From positions 1 through 64,000 of the forward strand of contig NZ_QJRP01000002.1 of assembly GCF_003205295.1 (NCBI RefSeq): DNA of 64,000 nucleotides, in the 5' to 3' direction. This DNA is from Pseudomonas mosselii. GTDB lineage: Bacteria; Pseudomonadota; Gammaproteobacteria; Pseudomonadales; Pseudomonadaceae. The notes beneath the pieces were generated by a model. The model saw only the letters and a list, made by a program, of their open reading frames with translations, did no database searches and was not told where the DNA came from. Of the stretch, positions 1 to 7,335 are shown piece after piece. The position numbers and the translations under genes are program-made. Position 1 is the stretch's first letter. Each line of letters starts with the position of its first letter.

Positions 1-37
1 TGTCGGGGAGGGGTGGGTCGGGGACGATTTTCTTCAT
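1..37 (-). CDS. 5' end of a DUF3077-type small protein (partial)
   Basis: Only the first 12 codons are inside the window; they read MKKIVPDPPLPD from an ATG at 37. A GGAG ribosome binding site lies 8 bases upstream on the minus strand. The MKKIVPDPP opening is typical of the small Pseudomonas proteins annotated DUF3077/DUF6124, whose function is unknown. The rest of the gene is cut off by the window edge, so the family call is from memory of the N-terminus only. Confidence 0.5.
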   Translation of the reverse strand, partial: MKKIVPDPPLPD

Positions 38-240
38 GGTCAAACTCCGATAGAAATTGACCGGCACCGTCCGTTTCCACGCGAAGGGTGGCGGCTGTAC
101 ACGGGGTGGAAAACCAGGTTATCGGAGAACCCCGGCAGGCCTTACGGCCTCCCGCGTACAGCTGCCGTTACGACAGATAATCCGATAACCAACCAGCCGG
201 GTTTCCACGCCCGATCGCTGAACCGACAGCGACCCGGTCA
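38..240 (-). promoter_or_regulatory. Structured 5' leader of the DUF3077-type gene
   Basis: This 200-base stretch has several complementary segments. Perfect 10-bp arms lie at 117-126 and 181-190; a GGCC hairpin with a 4-base loop lies at 138-151; 90-100 pairs with 156-166 (10 of 11). The segment around 106-115 can pair either with 73-80 or with 200-208. The pairing 90-100/156-166 crosses 117-126/181-190, so the fold would contain a pseudoknot or switch between states. I know no named family that fits. It could be a cis-regulatory RNA or remnants of repeats. Confidence 0.45.
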
Positions 241-733
241 GCCTAGAGGGCATGATTTCCCCGGACAATCAGAAGGGTATCGACAGACTTTGTAGGGTAT
301 TTCTTGGGCTGCAGGCTGCCCAGTAGGAAAGGTTTTCAGATCACGTAGGACATGGCTGAGCTCAGCAGATTCGAGCGTTTTTTGAACACGTTCCTTCGAG
401 CTTGTCGGAAGCTTCTCGGTTGATCTGCACTGCCGCTGTTGTATGGTTTCAGGCGAGCGCGAAACCAGTTGCTATCCAGTGGCGAGAACTGGCGTAGGAA
501 CCCCGTTGGTGGCTGGATCATCAGCGTAGGGTGAGACCTCGATCTGCTGTTTGAACGGGGGGCCGCTTTGCGGCCCTTTCGCGACACAAGGCCGCTCCCA
601 CAGGGATAGCGATCTCCTGTGGGAGTGACTATCTTGCTCAGGCCCCTCAATCTGGCGCGATCGCTGTGGGAGCGGCCTTGTGTCGCGAAAGGGCTGCGTA
701 GCAGCCCCAAGATTTCAAGACGAAGTGACAACT
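241..733. other. Intergenic region without a supportable gene
   Basis: No open frame here has family features or a convincing ribosome binding site. The right half is occupied by an inverted REP pair. I looked here for a HigB toxin upstream of the HigA-like gene and found none. Confidence 0.6.
560..713. repeat. Inverted REP pair
   Basis: Two oppositely oriented REP copies, each with the core GGGAGCGGCCTTG followed by CGCGAAAGG and a GC-rich hairpin (560-602 and 666-713). They flank about 60 bases that contain a further partial copy (TGTGGGAGTGAC). The right copy ends about 20 bases before the HigA-like start codon. Confidence 0.85.
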
Positions 734-1012
734 ATGCACAACCCAACCCACCCCGGCGAAGCCCTGCGCGAAGATGTCCTGCCCGCCATCGGCATGAACG
801 TCTCTTCCCTGGCCCGCCACCTTGGCTATTCACGTGGTCAGTTATCCACAGTGCTCAACGGCCATGCAGCCATTTCAGCCGATCTGGCCTATCGCCTCGA
901 ACTGGCCGGTCTTGGCAGTGCCCGGCAGTATCTGGCCGAGCAGGCGGCCTACGACCTGTGGCAGGCCGCGCACCGCGAGCATCCACCCATCGAGCGGCTC
1001 GCGTTCGCCTGA
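734..1012 (+). CDS. HigA-family antitoxin-like XRE regulator (orphan)
   Basis: A 92-residue protein that begins HPGEALREDVL, the standard opening of HigA-type antitoxins. An HTH of the XRE class follows (about residues 20-60, with SLARHLGYSRGQLS and LNGHAAIS). HigA proteins bind operator DNA and neutralise the HigB mRNase, which is normally encoded just upstream. No HigB-like frame is present in the 700 bases upstream; a REP pair occupies that place. It converges with the antiporter gene, 3 bases away. The longer open frame from 680 begins inside the REP, so I chose the ATG at 734. It may now act only as a DNA-binding regulator. Confidence 0.75.
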   Translation: MHNPTHPGEALREDVLPAIGMNVSSLARHLGYSRGQLSTVLNGHAAISADLAYRLELAGLGSARQYLAEQAAYDLWQAAHREHPPIERLAFA

Positions 1013-1015
1013 GCG

Positions 1016-2803
1016 TCAATCCTCATCCGACGCAAACAACCGCTCCAGCTCCACCCGCGCCTCCTTGGCCGTCTGCATCACCTTGGCCCGGTCGTCGCGC
1101 ACATGCCCCTGGGCCTCCAGCACCTGCTCGTCATGCTCGGTGAAGCGGGCGATGCGATCCGCCGCCTGCGCTTCCGTCAGCCCCAGCCCGACCAGCGCGC
1201 GCCGGCTCATCTCCAGGCTGGAATGGTAGGTCTCGCGAATCGGCTCGGCGCCCACGTCCACCAGCTTGTGCACATGCTGGCGGTTGCGCGCCCGGGCGAT
1301 GACCTTCAGGTGCGGGTACAGGCGCTTGACCCGCTCGGCCGTGCGGGTGGCGGCCTCGGGGTCGTCGATGGTGATGATCACGTACTCGGCTTCGGCGACC
1401 TTGGCCGCATGCAGCACCTCGGTGCGCGACGGATCGCCGTAGAACACCGGCACCTGCTCGAACATGCGCGTCATCTCGATGGTGTCCACCGAGGTTTCCA
1501 GGGCGACGAAGGGGATCTTCTGCGCCCGCAGGATGCGCGCGACGATCTGGCCCATGCGGCCCATGCCGACGATCACCACCCGTGGCGTGCCGGCGTCGAT
1601 CTGCGTGTACTGCTCGGGCACTTCCCGGGCGGGTTGCGGACGCTTGAGGGCGCGGGCGCAGCCAATCATCAGCAGCGGGGTGAGGGCCATCGACAGGGTG
1701 ATGGTCATCAGCAGCAGGTCGTAGGTCAGGGTGTCGAACAGGCCCTGGTCCTTGCCCAGCTTGAACACCACGAAGGCAAATTCGCCACCGGCCGCCAGCA
1801 CCATGCCCAGGCGCAGGGCGCTGGCGCTGTTGAGGCCCCCGGCGAGGCGGCCGACGCCGATCAGCAGCAGCAGTTTCACCGCGATCAACAGCACGGTCAT
1901 GCCCAGCAGCACCAGCGGCATTTCCAGCAGCAGACGCAGGTTGGCGCCCATGCCGACACTGATGAAGAACAGCCCCAGCAGCAGGCCCTTGAACGGTTCG
2001 ATCTGCGCTTCCAGCTCGTGGCGGTACTCGGAGTCGGCCAGCAACAGGCCGGCGAGGAAGGCGCCCAGAGCCATGGAAATACCGGCTTCCTCCATCAGCC
2101 AGGCGGTGCCGATCACCACCAGCAGCGCAGTGGCGGTGGACACCTCCGGCAGGCCGGTGCGGGCAACGGTGCGAAACAGCGGGCGCAAAAGGTAGCGGCC
2201 GCCGACGATAACGATGGCGATGCTGGCGAATACTTTCAGGCCATGTTCGAAGCTGTCGCCGTGGCTGGTGTCCGGGCCGCTCGCGGCCAACAGCGGCACC
2301 AGGGCGATCAATGGGATGGCGGCGATGTCCTGGAACAGCAGGATGGCGAAGGCCAGGCGGCCGTGGGGCGCGTTGAGCTGCTTGCTCTCGGCCAGGCTCT
2401 GCAGGCCCAGGGCGGTGGAGGACAGCGCCAGGCCCAGGCCGAGCACGATGGCCGCCGGCAGGCTTTGGCTGAAGCCGAACAGGGCGATGGCGCCGAGCGT
2501 CGCGCCGGTCAGGACCACCTGCGCGGTGCCGACGCCGAACACCGACTTGCGCATCAGCCACAGGCGCCGGGGCGACAGCTCCAGGCCGATGATGAACAGC
2601 AGCAGGACAACGCCCAGTTCGGAGATGTGCGCGACGCTCTCGGTGTCGCGGATCAGCCCCAGGGCCTGCGGGCCGATGGCCACGCCGGCCAGCAGGTAGC
2701 CGAGCACGGCGCCCAGTTGCAGGCGCTTGGCCAGGGGCACGGCGACCACGGCGGCGAGGAGGAAGATGACGGCGGTTTGTAGAAGGCTGCCTTCGTGTGG
2801 CAT
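1016..2803 (-). CDS. Kef-type cation/proton antiporter with TrkA-N domain
   Basis: A 595-residue inner-membrane protein of the CPA2 family. The first ~380 residues are hydrophobic with about 12 membrane segments of the Na+/H+ exchanger fold. A cytosolic Rossmann domain follows (VVIVGMGRMGQIVARIL, GxGxxG), as in KefB/KefC, which bind nucleotide and glutathione adducts to gate K+ efflux. A charged tail closes the protein. The start is the ATG at 2803, because AAGGAG lies 9 bases upstream and the frame beyond it has no family similarity. No KefF/KefG-type quinone reductase gene lies next to it, so the ion and the glutathione gating are not settled. It stands alone between convergent and divergent neighbours. 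Confidence 0.85.
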   Translation of the reverse strand: MPHEGSLLQTAVIFLLAAVVAVPLAKRLQLGAVLGYLLAGVAIGPQALGLIRDTESVAHISELGVVLLLFIIGLELSPRRLWLMRKSVFGVGTAQVVLTGATLGAIALFGFSQSLPAAIVLGLGLALSSTALGLQSLAESKQLNAPHGRLAFAILLFQDIAAIPLIALVPLLAASGPDTSHGDSFEHGLKVFASIAIVIVGGRYLLRPLFRTVARTGLPEVSTATALLVVIGTAWLMEEAGISMALGAFLAGLLLADSEYRHELEAQIEPFKGLLLGLFFISVGMGANLRLLLEMPLVLLGMTVLLIAVKLLLLIGVGRLAGGLNSASALRLGMVLAAGGEFAFVVFKLGKDQGLFDTLTYDLLLMTITLSMALTPLLMIGCARALKRPQPAREVPEQYTQIDAGTPRVVIVGMGRMGQIVARILRAQKIPFVALETSVDTIEMTRMFEQVPVFYGDPSRTEVLHAAKVAEAEYVIITIDDPEAATRTAERVKRLYPHLKVIARARNRQHVHKLVDVGAEPIRETYHSSLEMSRRALVGLGLTEAQAADRIARFTEHDEQVLEAQGHVRDDRAKVMQTAKEARVELERLFASDED

Positions 2804-2955
2804 TGCTCGGACTCCTTGAACTGCGTGCGGCAGCGTTTGATGCAACAGCTTATGCCATCGATGAAAGAGGCGGGCATTTTCGGGTGAGAGGGGAAACAGG
2901 ACAATACCGGGGTTACAGGAAGCAGCGTTCTGAAAGTGGGACCTTTGCTTATTCA

Positions 2956-3024
2956 ATCGCGGGACAAGCCCGCCCCCACGAAGGTTTTACACCTTGCGTG
3001 GGAGCGGGCTTGCCCCGCGATGGC
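2956..3024. repeat. Inverted REP pair
   Basis: Facing copies of the CGCGGG(A/G)CAAGCCCGC motif separated by a short AAGG-TTTTACACCTT hairpin. It sits between the antiporter and the esterase and may act as a transcript end for the esterase gene. Confidence 0.85.
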
Positions 3025-3034
3025 GATCGACCAC

Positions 3035-4051
3035 TTATTGCAGATGGGTTTTCAAGGCCTGTGCCGCCTGGTCCATCGCACTGCGCACACTGGGCACGGT
3101 GCTGAGCACATTGAGCAGGCCGTAGTCATGGATCAGGCCGTTGTAGCGCACGGCGGTCACCGGTACCCCGGCGGCGTCCAGCTTGCGGGCATAGGCTTCG
3201 CCTTCGTCGCGCAGCACGTCCATCTCGGCGGTCTGCACCAGGGCCGGCGGCAGGCCTTTCAACTGTTCGAGGCTGGCGCGCAGCGGCGAGGCGTGGATGT
3301 CGTCGCGCTGGCGTGGGTCGGTGGTGTAGTTGTTCCAGAACCACTGCATCATGTTGCGGGTCAGGAAGTGGCCTTCGGCGAACTGGTTATAGGACGCATT
3401 GTTGAAGTTGGCGTCGGTCACCGGCCACAGCAGGGCCTGGAAGCGCAGCTTCGGGGTGCCGGCCTCCTTGGCCTTGATCGCCACCACCGCGGCCATGTTG
3501 CCGCCGACGCTGTTGCCGGCTACCGCCAGGCGGCTGCTGTCCACGCCGATCTCCTTGCCGTGCTCGGCGACCCAGCGGGTGGCGGCGTAGGCCTGGTTGA
3601 TCGCGGTGGGGAACCTGGCTTCCGGCGATGGCGCGTAGTCGACGTAGACCGCCGCAGCACCGGAGCCCACCACCAGGTCACGGATCAGGCGTTCGTGGGT
3701 GGCGTAGTCACCCAGCACCCAGCCGCCGCCGTGGAAGAACATGAACACCGGTAGCTCACCCTTGGCGCCTTCGGGCCGCACCACACGAATTTCCAGCGGC
3801 TTGCCGTCGGCCTGGATGGTCCGGCGTTCGACGCGGATCCCCGACAGGTCCACCTTCACCCCGGCCTGGGCACCGCTCAGCACCGCACGGGCATCCTTGG
3901 GCGAGAGGGTTTCCAGCGGCTTGCCGCCACCTGTGGCCAGGGCCTCGAGGAAGCCCTGGGTGGTGTGCTCGACGCCGGGGCTGCCGGCGGCGAAGGCGCT
4001 GTTCACGGCGAGGGCCAGCAGGCCGGCGGTCAGGGTGTGGGACAGTTTCAT
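3035..4051 (-). CDS. Secreted alpha/beta hydrolase (HSL-type esterase/lipase)
   Basis: A 338-residue protein with a Sec signal peptide (hydrophobic LTAGLLALAVNSAFA, cleavage near residue 21). It has the HGGGW oxyanion motif at 107-111 and the nucleophile elbow GNSVGG with Ser181. Asp277 and His307 (GLIHDYG) complete the triad. These mark the hormone-sensitive-lipase branch, which cleaves short-chain esters; the signal peptide places it in the periplasm or outside the cell. AAGGAG lies 8 bases upstream of the ATG. The DUF2790 gene is 30 bases upstream on the same strand, so they may be co-transcribed. The substrate cannot be read from the sequence. Confidence 0.85.
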   Translation of the reverse strand: MKLSHTLTAGLLALAVNSAFAAGSPGVEHTTQGFLEALATGGGKPLETLSPKDARAVLSGAQAGVKVDLSGIRVERRTIQADGKPLEIRVVRPEGAKGELPVFMFFHGGGWVLGDYATHERLIRDLVVGSGAAAVYVDYAPSPEARFPTAINQAYAATRWVAEHGKEIGVDSSRLAVAGNSVGGNMAAVVAIKAKEAGTPKLRFQALLWPVTDANFNNASYNQFAEGHFLTRNMMQWFWNNYTTDPRQRDDIHASPLRASLEQLKGLPPALVQTAEMDVLRDEGEAYARKLDAAGVPVTAVRYNGLIHDYGLLNVLSTVPSVRSAMDQAAQALKTHLQ

Positions 4052-4082
4052 GTTCTAGCTCCTTTAGGGTTCGAGCCGTGGC

Positions 4083-4334
4083 TCAGTTCTGGTTGGCGAG
4101 GACGGTGGGTTGCACGTAGCTCACGGCGCGCAGCTGGCCGCTGCTGTCGCGGTAGGTCAGGGTGGCGGTGCTGGCCTGGCCTTGGACGCTGGCGGGTGCA
4201 TCGACGCTGACGACCTTGGCGATGTCCAGGTCCATGCCGTAGTGGTACGGGGTGGCTTCGCTGGCGAAGCTGCCGGCGCTGGTGCCGAGGGCCAGGGTGG
4301 TGACGGTGAGGGCGAAGGCTTTGCGAAGGGTCAT
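4083..4334 (-). CDS. DUF2790 small secreted protein
   Basis: An 83-residue protein with a signal peptide (KAFALTVTTLALGTSAGSFA) followed by a short mature domain. The mature part includes YHYGMDLDIAKVVS and a C-terminal TYRDSSGQL segment, typical of the DUF2790 family of Pseudomonas periplasmic proteins. Function is unknown. The ATG at 4334 is chosen because GGAGAA precedes it and the signal peptide then starts correctly. It lies just upstream of the esterase on the same strand. Confidence 0.8.
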   Translation of the reverse strand: MTLRKAFALTVTTLALGTSAGSFASEATPYHYGMDLDIAKVVSVDAPASVQGQASTATLTYRDSSGQLRAVSYVQPTVLANQN

Positions 4335-4463
4335 GATCGTTCTCCGGGTTCTGCTGAGTGGGAATGGCGACTGCTTGCTGCTTGGGATTAATATTGCGCG
4401 CAAATAGTTAGTGCGCAAAATATATTTCCGCTATGACGCTGATTGAGTGCGTCTTGGCCAGCT

Positions 4464-4556
4464 TCTGTGGGAGCGGGTTTACCCGCGAACACCCGCGAAG
4501 CGGGTGCCAGGCACCGCGTTGTCTGTTTCGCGGGTAAACCCGCTCCCACAGGGAGG
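4464..4556. repeat. Inverted REP pair
   Basis: Long inverted repeat: CTGTGGGAGCGGGTTTACCC at one end and its complement at the other, around an inner GCGAAGCGGGTGCC hairpin. It separates the DUF2790 promoter from the 3' end of comM. Confidence 0.9.
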
Positions 4557-4561
4557 CAGCA

Positions 4562-6049
4562 TCAAGCGCTGGGTCGGTACTGCAACGCTTCCGCCAGGTG
4601 CGCCCTGGCGATGGATTGCGCGCCCTCCAGGTCCGCCAGCGTGCGGGCGACCTTCAGCAGCCGGTGCGCCGCCCGCAACGACAGTGTCAGCCGTTCGCAG
4701 GCCTGCTCCAGCCAGGCCTGGTCAACCGGCTCCAGCGGGCAATGCCGGCGCAGTCCCTTGAGGTCGAGGAAGGCGTTGGCGCAGCCCTGCCTGCGCTGCT
4801 GCAGCGCCCGGGCCTCGGCCACCCACTGGCCGACGTTGGCGCTGGTCTCGCCACTGGGCTGGTGGGTCAGCACGGTACTTTCCCGAGCCACCGTCAGGTG
4901 CAGATCGATGCGGTCGAGCAGTGGGCCCGACAGCTTGTTGCGATAACGCTGGACCTGCTCGCTGCTGCACCGGCAGCGGCCGGTGGGGTCGCCCAGGTAG
5001 CCGCAGGGGCAGGGGTTCATGGCCGCCACCAGCTGGAAGCGCGCCGGAAAACGTACGCGGTCCTTGGCCCGGGCCACCACGATCTCGCCGGACTCCAGCG
5101 GTTCGCGCAGCACCTCCAGCACACGTCGCTCGAACTCGGGCAGTTCGTCGAGAAACAGCACGCCATGGTGCGCCAGGGTAATCTCGCCGGGTTGCGGCCG
5201 GCTGCCACCGCCCACCAATGCCGGGCCGGATGCGGAATGATGGGGGTGACGAAAGGGTCTCTGCGGCCAGCTGTCGAGCGGTGCATGGCCACTGACCGAG
5301 CGGATCGCCGCCACCTCCAGTGCCTCGCGCTCGTCCAGCGGCGGCAGCAGCCCGGGCAGGCGGCTGGCAAGCAGGGTCTTGCCGGTGCCCGGGGGGCCTG
5401 TGAACAACAGGTTGTGCGCCCCGGCCGCGGCGACCAGCAGGGCGCGCTTGGCGGCGATCTGGCCCTGGACCTCGCTGAGGTCCGGATAGGGGCGTTGTTC
5501 CAGCAACAGGCCATTGGCCGCGTAGGGAGACAGCGCGGGCTGGCCGTTCAGGTGGGCCACCAGCTCGCGCAGGTGCCCCATCGCATACACCACCAGGCCG
5601 CTGGCCAGGCTGGCCTCCTCGGCATTCTCCCGTGGCACCACCAATGCCCGGCCCGCATCCCGGGCCGCCAGTGCAGCGGGCAGCACGCCCTGCACCGGGC
5701 GCAATGTGCCCGACAGGGCCAGTTCGCCCAGGCACTCGATGTCGTCGAGTGTGGCCACCGGTACCTGGCCATTGGCGGCGAGGATGCCCAGGGCGATGGC
5801 CAGGTCGTAGCGGCCTCCGTCCTTGGGCAGGTCGGCGGGGGCGAGGCTCTGGGTGATGCGTCGGGCCGGGTAGTCCAGCCCGGAGTTGACGATAGCGCTG
5901 CGTACCCGGTCCTTGCTCTCCTTGACCGTGGTTTCCGGCAGGCCGACCAGGGTGAGCGTGGGCAGGCCGTTGGCCAGGTGGGTTTCGACACTGACAGCGG
6001 GCGCTTGCACGCCCACCTGGGCGCGGCTGTGGACGAGGGCGAGGGACAT
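4562..6049 (-). CDS. comM: ComM/YifB family Mg-chelatase-like AAA+ helicase
   Basis: A 495-residue protein with an N-terminal ChlI-like domain and a central AAA+ ATPase domain. Walker A is GPPGTGKT at about 218 and Walker B is VLFLDELPEF at about 297. A C-terminal Mg-chelatase domain follows, and a four-cysteine segment (CPCGY...CRC) sits after the ATPase core. Family members form hexameric helicases that aid branch migration when imported DNA is integrated. ATG 6049 was preferred to the GTG at 6055, which overlaps the GGAG ribosome binding site. Upstream lies the left copy of a 77-bp direct repeat. Confidence 0.93.
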   Translation of the reverse strand: MSLALVHSRAQVGVQAPAVSVETHLANGLPTLTLVGLPETTVKESKDRVRSAIVNSGLDYPARRITQSLAPADLPKDGGRYDLAIALGILAANGQVPVATLDDIECLGELALSGTLRPVQGVLPAALAARDAGRALVVPRENAEEASLASGLVVYAMGHLRELVAHLNGQPALSPYAANGLLLEQRPYPDLSEVQGQIAAKRALLVAAAGAHNLLFTGPPGTGKTLLASRLPGLLPPLDEREALEVAAIRSVSGHAPLDSWPQRPFRHPHHSASGPALVGGGSRPQPGEITLAHHGVLFLDELPEFERRVLEVLREPLESGEIVVARAKDRVRFPARFQLVAAMNPCPCGYLGDPTGRCRCSSEQVQRYRNKLSGPLLDRIDLHLTVARESTVLTHQPSGETSANVGQWVAEARALQQRRQGCANAFLDLKGLRRHCPLEPVDQAWLEQACERLTLSLRAAHRLLKVARTLADLEGAQSIARAHLAEALQYRPSA

Positions 6050-6074
6050 GGGCACTCCGTGTTTGCAGGTGATG

Positions 6075-6151
6075 GCCGCGTCCTGCGGCCTGGCAAAGCT
6101 TAGTGGTGCGCTTGGGCGGGTGGACGAGAAGAGTGCGTCGAGGTTTTTCCG
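6075..6151. repeat. Direct repeat, left copy (flanks toxin-antitoxin pair)
   Basis: About 77 bases matching 6866-6942 in the same orientation with about 7 mismatches. On the minus strand it still encodes the tail GKTSTHSSRPPAQAHH-stop, the counterpart of the DUF2493 C-terminus encoded in the right copy. It therefore carries a detached fragment of that gene's 3' end. Confidence 0.85.
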
Positions 6152-6248
6152 GGTCAGCCCGCCTTTCTGACTGTTGTATCTGGACAGGGCGAGGCTAAGG
6201 TCTAGAATGTGGTCACAACGTAGCTACAAAGTGCTTAAGGGGAGTCTC

Positions 6249-6515
6249 ATGGCCCATACCGAAGTCGTTCGCACGCGCATCGATAGCGAGCTGAAGACCA
6301 ACGCGACAAGAATCCTGGAGGAAATGGGCATCACCGTTTCCCAGGCCATCCGCATGATGCTGGTCCAGGTCGTACAGACCAAGGCGCTGCCGTTCGAAGT
6401 GAAGGCCTTGTCGCTGAATGAGAGAGCCCGCCAGGTAATGGAAACCCAGGATCGTGAGCGTACCGTGCAGACGCATGACAACGCCGAGGCGTTGTTCAAG
6501 GACCTGGGTATTTGA
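6249..6515 (+). CDS. RelB/DinJ family antitoxin
   Basis: An 88-residue protein with the N-terminal ribbon-helix-helix of DinJ/RelB antitoxins (VVRTRIDSELK, then EEMGITVSQAIRMML). Its C-terminal half is a toxin-binding arm ending in ALFKDLGI. Antitoxins of this family repress their own promoter and block a RelE/YafQ mRNase. The ATG at 6249 has AAGGGGAG 4-5 bases upstream. The partner-like gene is not downstream in an operon but on the opposite strand, 9 bases past this stop codon, so the pair is tail to tail. Confidence 0.88.
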   Translation: MAHTEVVRTRIDSELKTNATRILEEMGITVSQAIRMMLVQVVQTKALPFEVKALSLNERARQVMETQDRERTVQTHDNAEALFKDLGI

Positions 6516-6524
6516 GCCAAGGGC

Positions 6525-6797
6525 CTATTCGAACAGGTAGCTGTGTGGGCCGGTCTGTTCCAAGGTGATGGCGCCGGCTCTGATGTCGCATTGGTAGATT
6601 AACCACCAGTCGTAACTGACGAGGCAGCACCAGCGACCGGGCGCCCCTACCAGCTGACCATCACAATGCCTGGGCGGCAGCGGGAGCTGCTTTTCCAGGT
6701 GGCGGACAACATCCTTGAAGGCGGCAAGGTCTGGGCCCCTGCTTAGTTGCAACCGAAAGTCGGCCCGGAATTGTTCGGTGGTCTGGATTTTGAACAT
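6525..6797 (-). CDS. YafQ-like RelE-superfamily toxin
   Basis: A 90-residue protein. It has the family landmarks LPLPPRHCDGQL, YDWWLIY (Asp63, Trp64) and TGPHSYLF (His85, Phe89). These match Asp67, Trp68, His87 and Phe91 of E. coli YafQ, a ribosome-dependent mRNA endonuclease. YafQ His50 and His63 have no histidine counterparts (the aligned segments read DGQLVG and CCLVSYDW), so activity may be reduced or altered. The ATG at 6797 follows GGGAGG; the frame continues upstream without family similarity. It is convergent with the DinJ-like antitoxin, which means it must have its own promoter in 6798-6865. Confidence 0.75.
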   Translation of the reverse strand: MFKIQTTEQFRADFRLQLSRGPDLAAFKDVVRHLEKQLPLPPRHCDGQLVGAPGRWCCLVSYDWWLIYQCDIRAGAITLEQTGPHSYLFE

Positions 6798-6865
6798 TGG
6801 AGGCCTCCCGCCGGGTTGCGCGACGGGAGTTTCGGTTGGGGTTGGCACTCCAGGTTCGCGTGAAA

Positions 6866-6942
6866 GCCGCAGCCTGCGGCTTGGCAAAGCTTAGTGGTGC
6901 TCCTGGGCGGGTGGACGAGAAGAGTGCGTCGAGTTTTGTCCG
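6866..6942. repeat. Direct repeat, right copy (flanks toxin-antitoxin pair)
   Basis: Second copy of the 77-base repeat at 6075-6151. It overlaps the last codons of the DUF2493 gene (6891 onward). The pair encloses about 790 bases holding exactly the antitoxin and toxin genes. Confidence 0.85.
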
Positions 6943-7325
6943 GCCTGGCACTCAGTACTGTGGGCGCCTGCCGCCCGAGGCTGCCTGCCGCAGATCACCG
7001 GAATCCCCGAACCCCGCGCCCGTGCCAGCAGCTCCTCGGTGTCGTCGCCGCCTGGCAGCGCCAGCACCAGGTCGGGCCGGCTGTCGCGCAGCATGAAGAC
7101 GTTGCGCAGGCGCTCGGCCAGCTTACCGTGTAGCTGCCAGTTGGGCGGGTAGCGCACGATGTCGGCGCCCTGTTCCCGGGCCCAGCCTTCGATCTCGCCG
7201 CCCAGGTGCTGGCTGCCGCCGTGGATCAGCACCCGGATCGGTTGCTGGCGCTGGAGGGCGTCCAGCGCCTGGCAGCAGCGTTGGCTGTCGGCGTAGTTGC
7301 GCCCCGCGCAGATCAGTACGCGCAT
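6891..7325 (-). CDS. DUF2493 (SLOG-like) nucleotide-binding protein
   Basis: A 144-residue protein. It begins MRVLICAGRNYAD and has IRVLIHGGSQHLGGEIEGWA and a late LALPGGDDTEELLARA segment. This is the Rossmann-like DUF2493/SLOG pattern, in which glycine-rich loops bind a nucleotide or nucleotide-derived ligand. The true role is unknown; related proteins occur in stress and phage contexts. ATG 7325 has GAGGGGG just upstream and was preferred over GTG 7331. The gene follows mgtA on the same strand, 10 bases after its stop, and is probably co-transcribed. Its C-terminal tail lies in the duplicated repeat. Confidence 0.75.
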   Translation of the reverse strand: MRVLICAGRNYADSQRCCQALDALQRQQPIRVLIHGGSQHLGGEIEGWAREQGADIVRYPPNWQLHGKLAERLRNVFMLRDSRPDLVLALPGGDDTEELLARARGSGIPVICGRQPRAAGAHSTECQAGQNSTHSSRPPAQEHH

Positions 7326-7335
7326 GCCCACCCCC

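Noticed and set aside
336..731. A 131-codon minus-strand frame before the HigA-like gene
   Set aside because: Its first part is REP sequence (the GLLRSPFATQGRSH phrase recurs in other REP frames) and no start signal or family is seen.
1103..2782. A 559-codon frame antisense to the antiporter
   Set aside because: Low-complexity Gln/His/Gly/Ala composition typical of antisense frames in this genome.
6249..6797. Reading the toxin as a misread antitoxin operon partner on the plus strand
   Set aside because: The YafQ landmarks appear only in the minus-strand frame with a good ribosome binding site.
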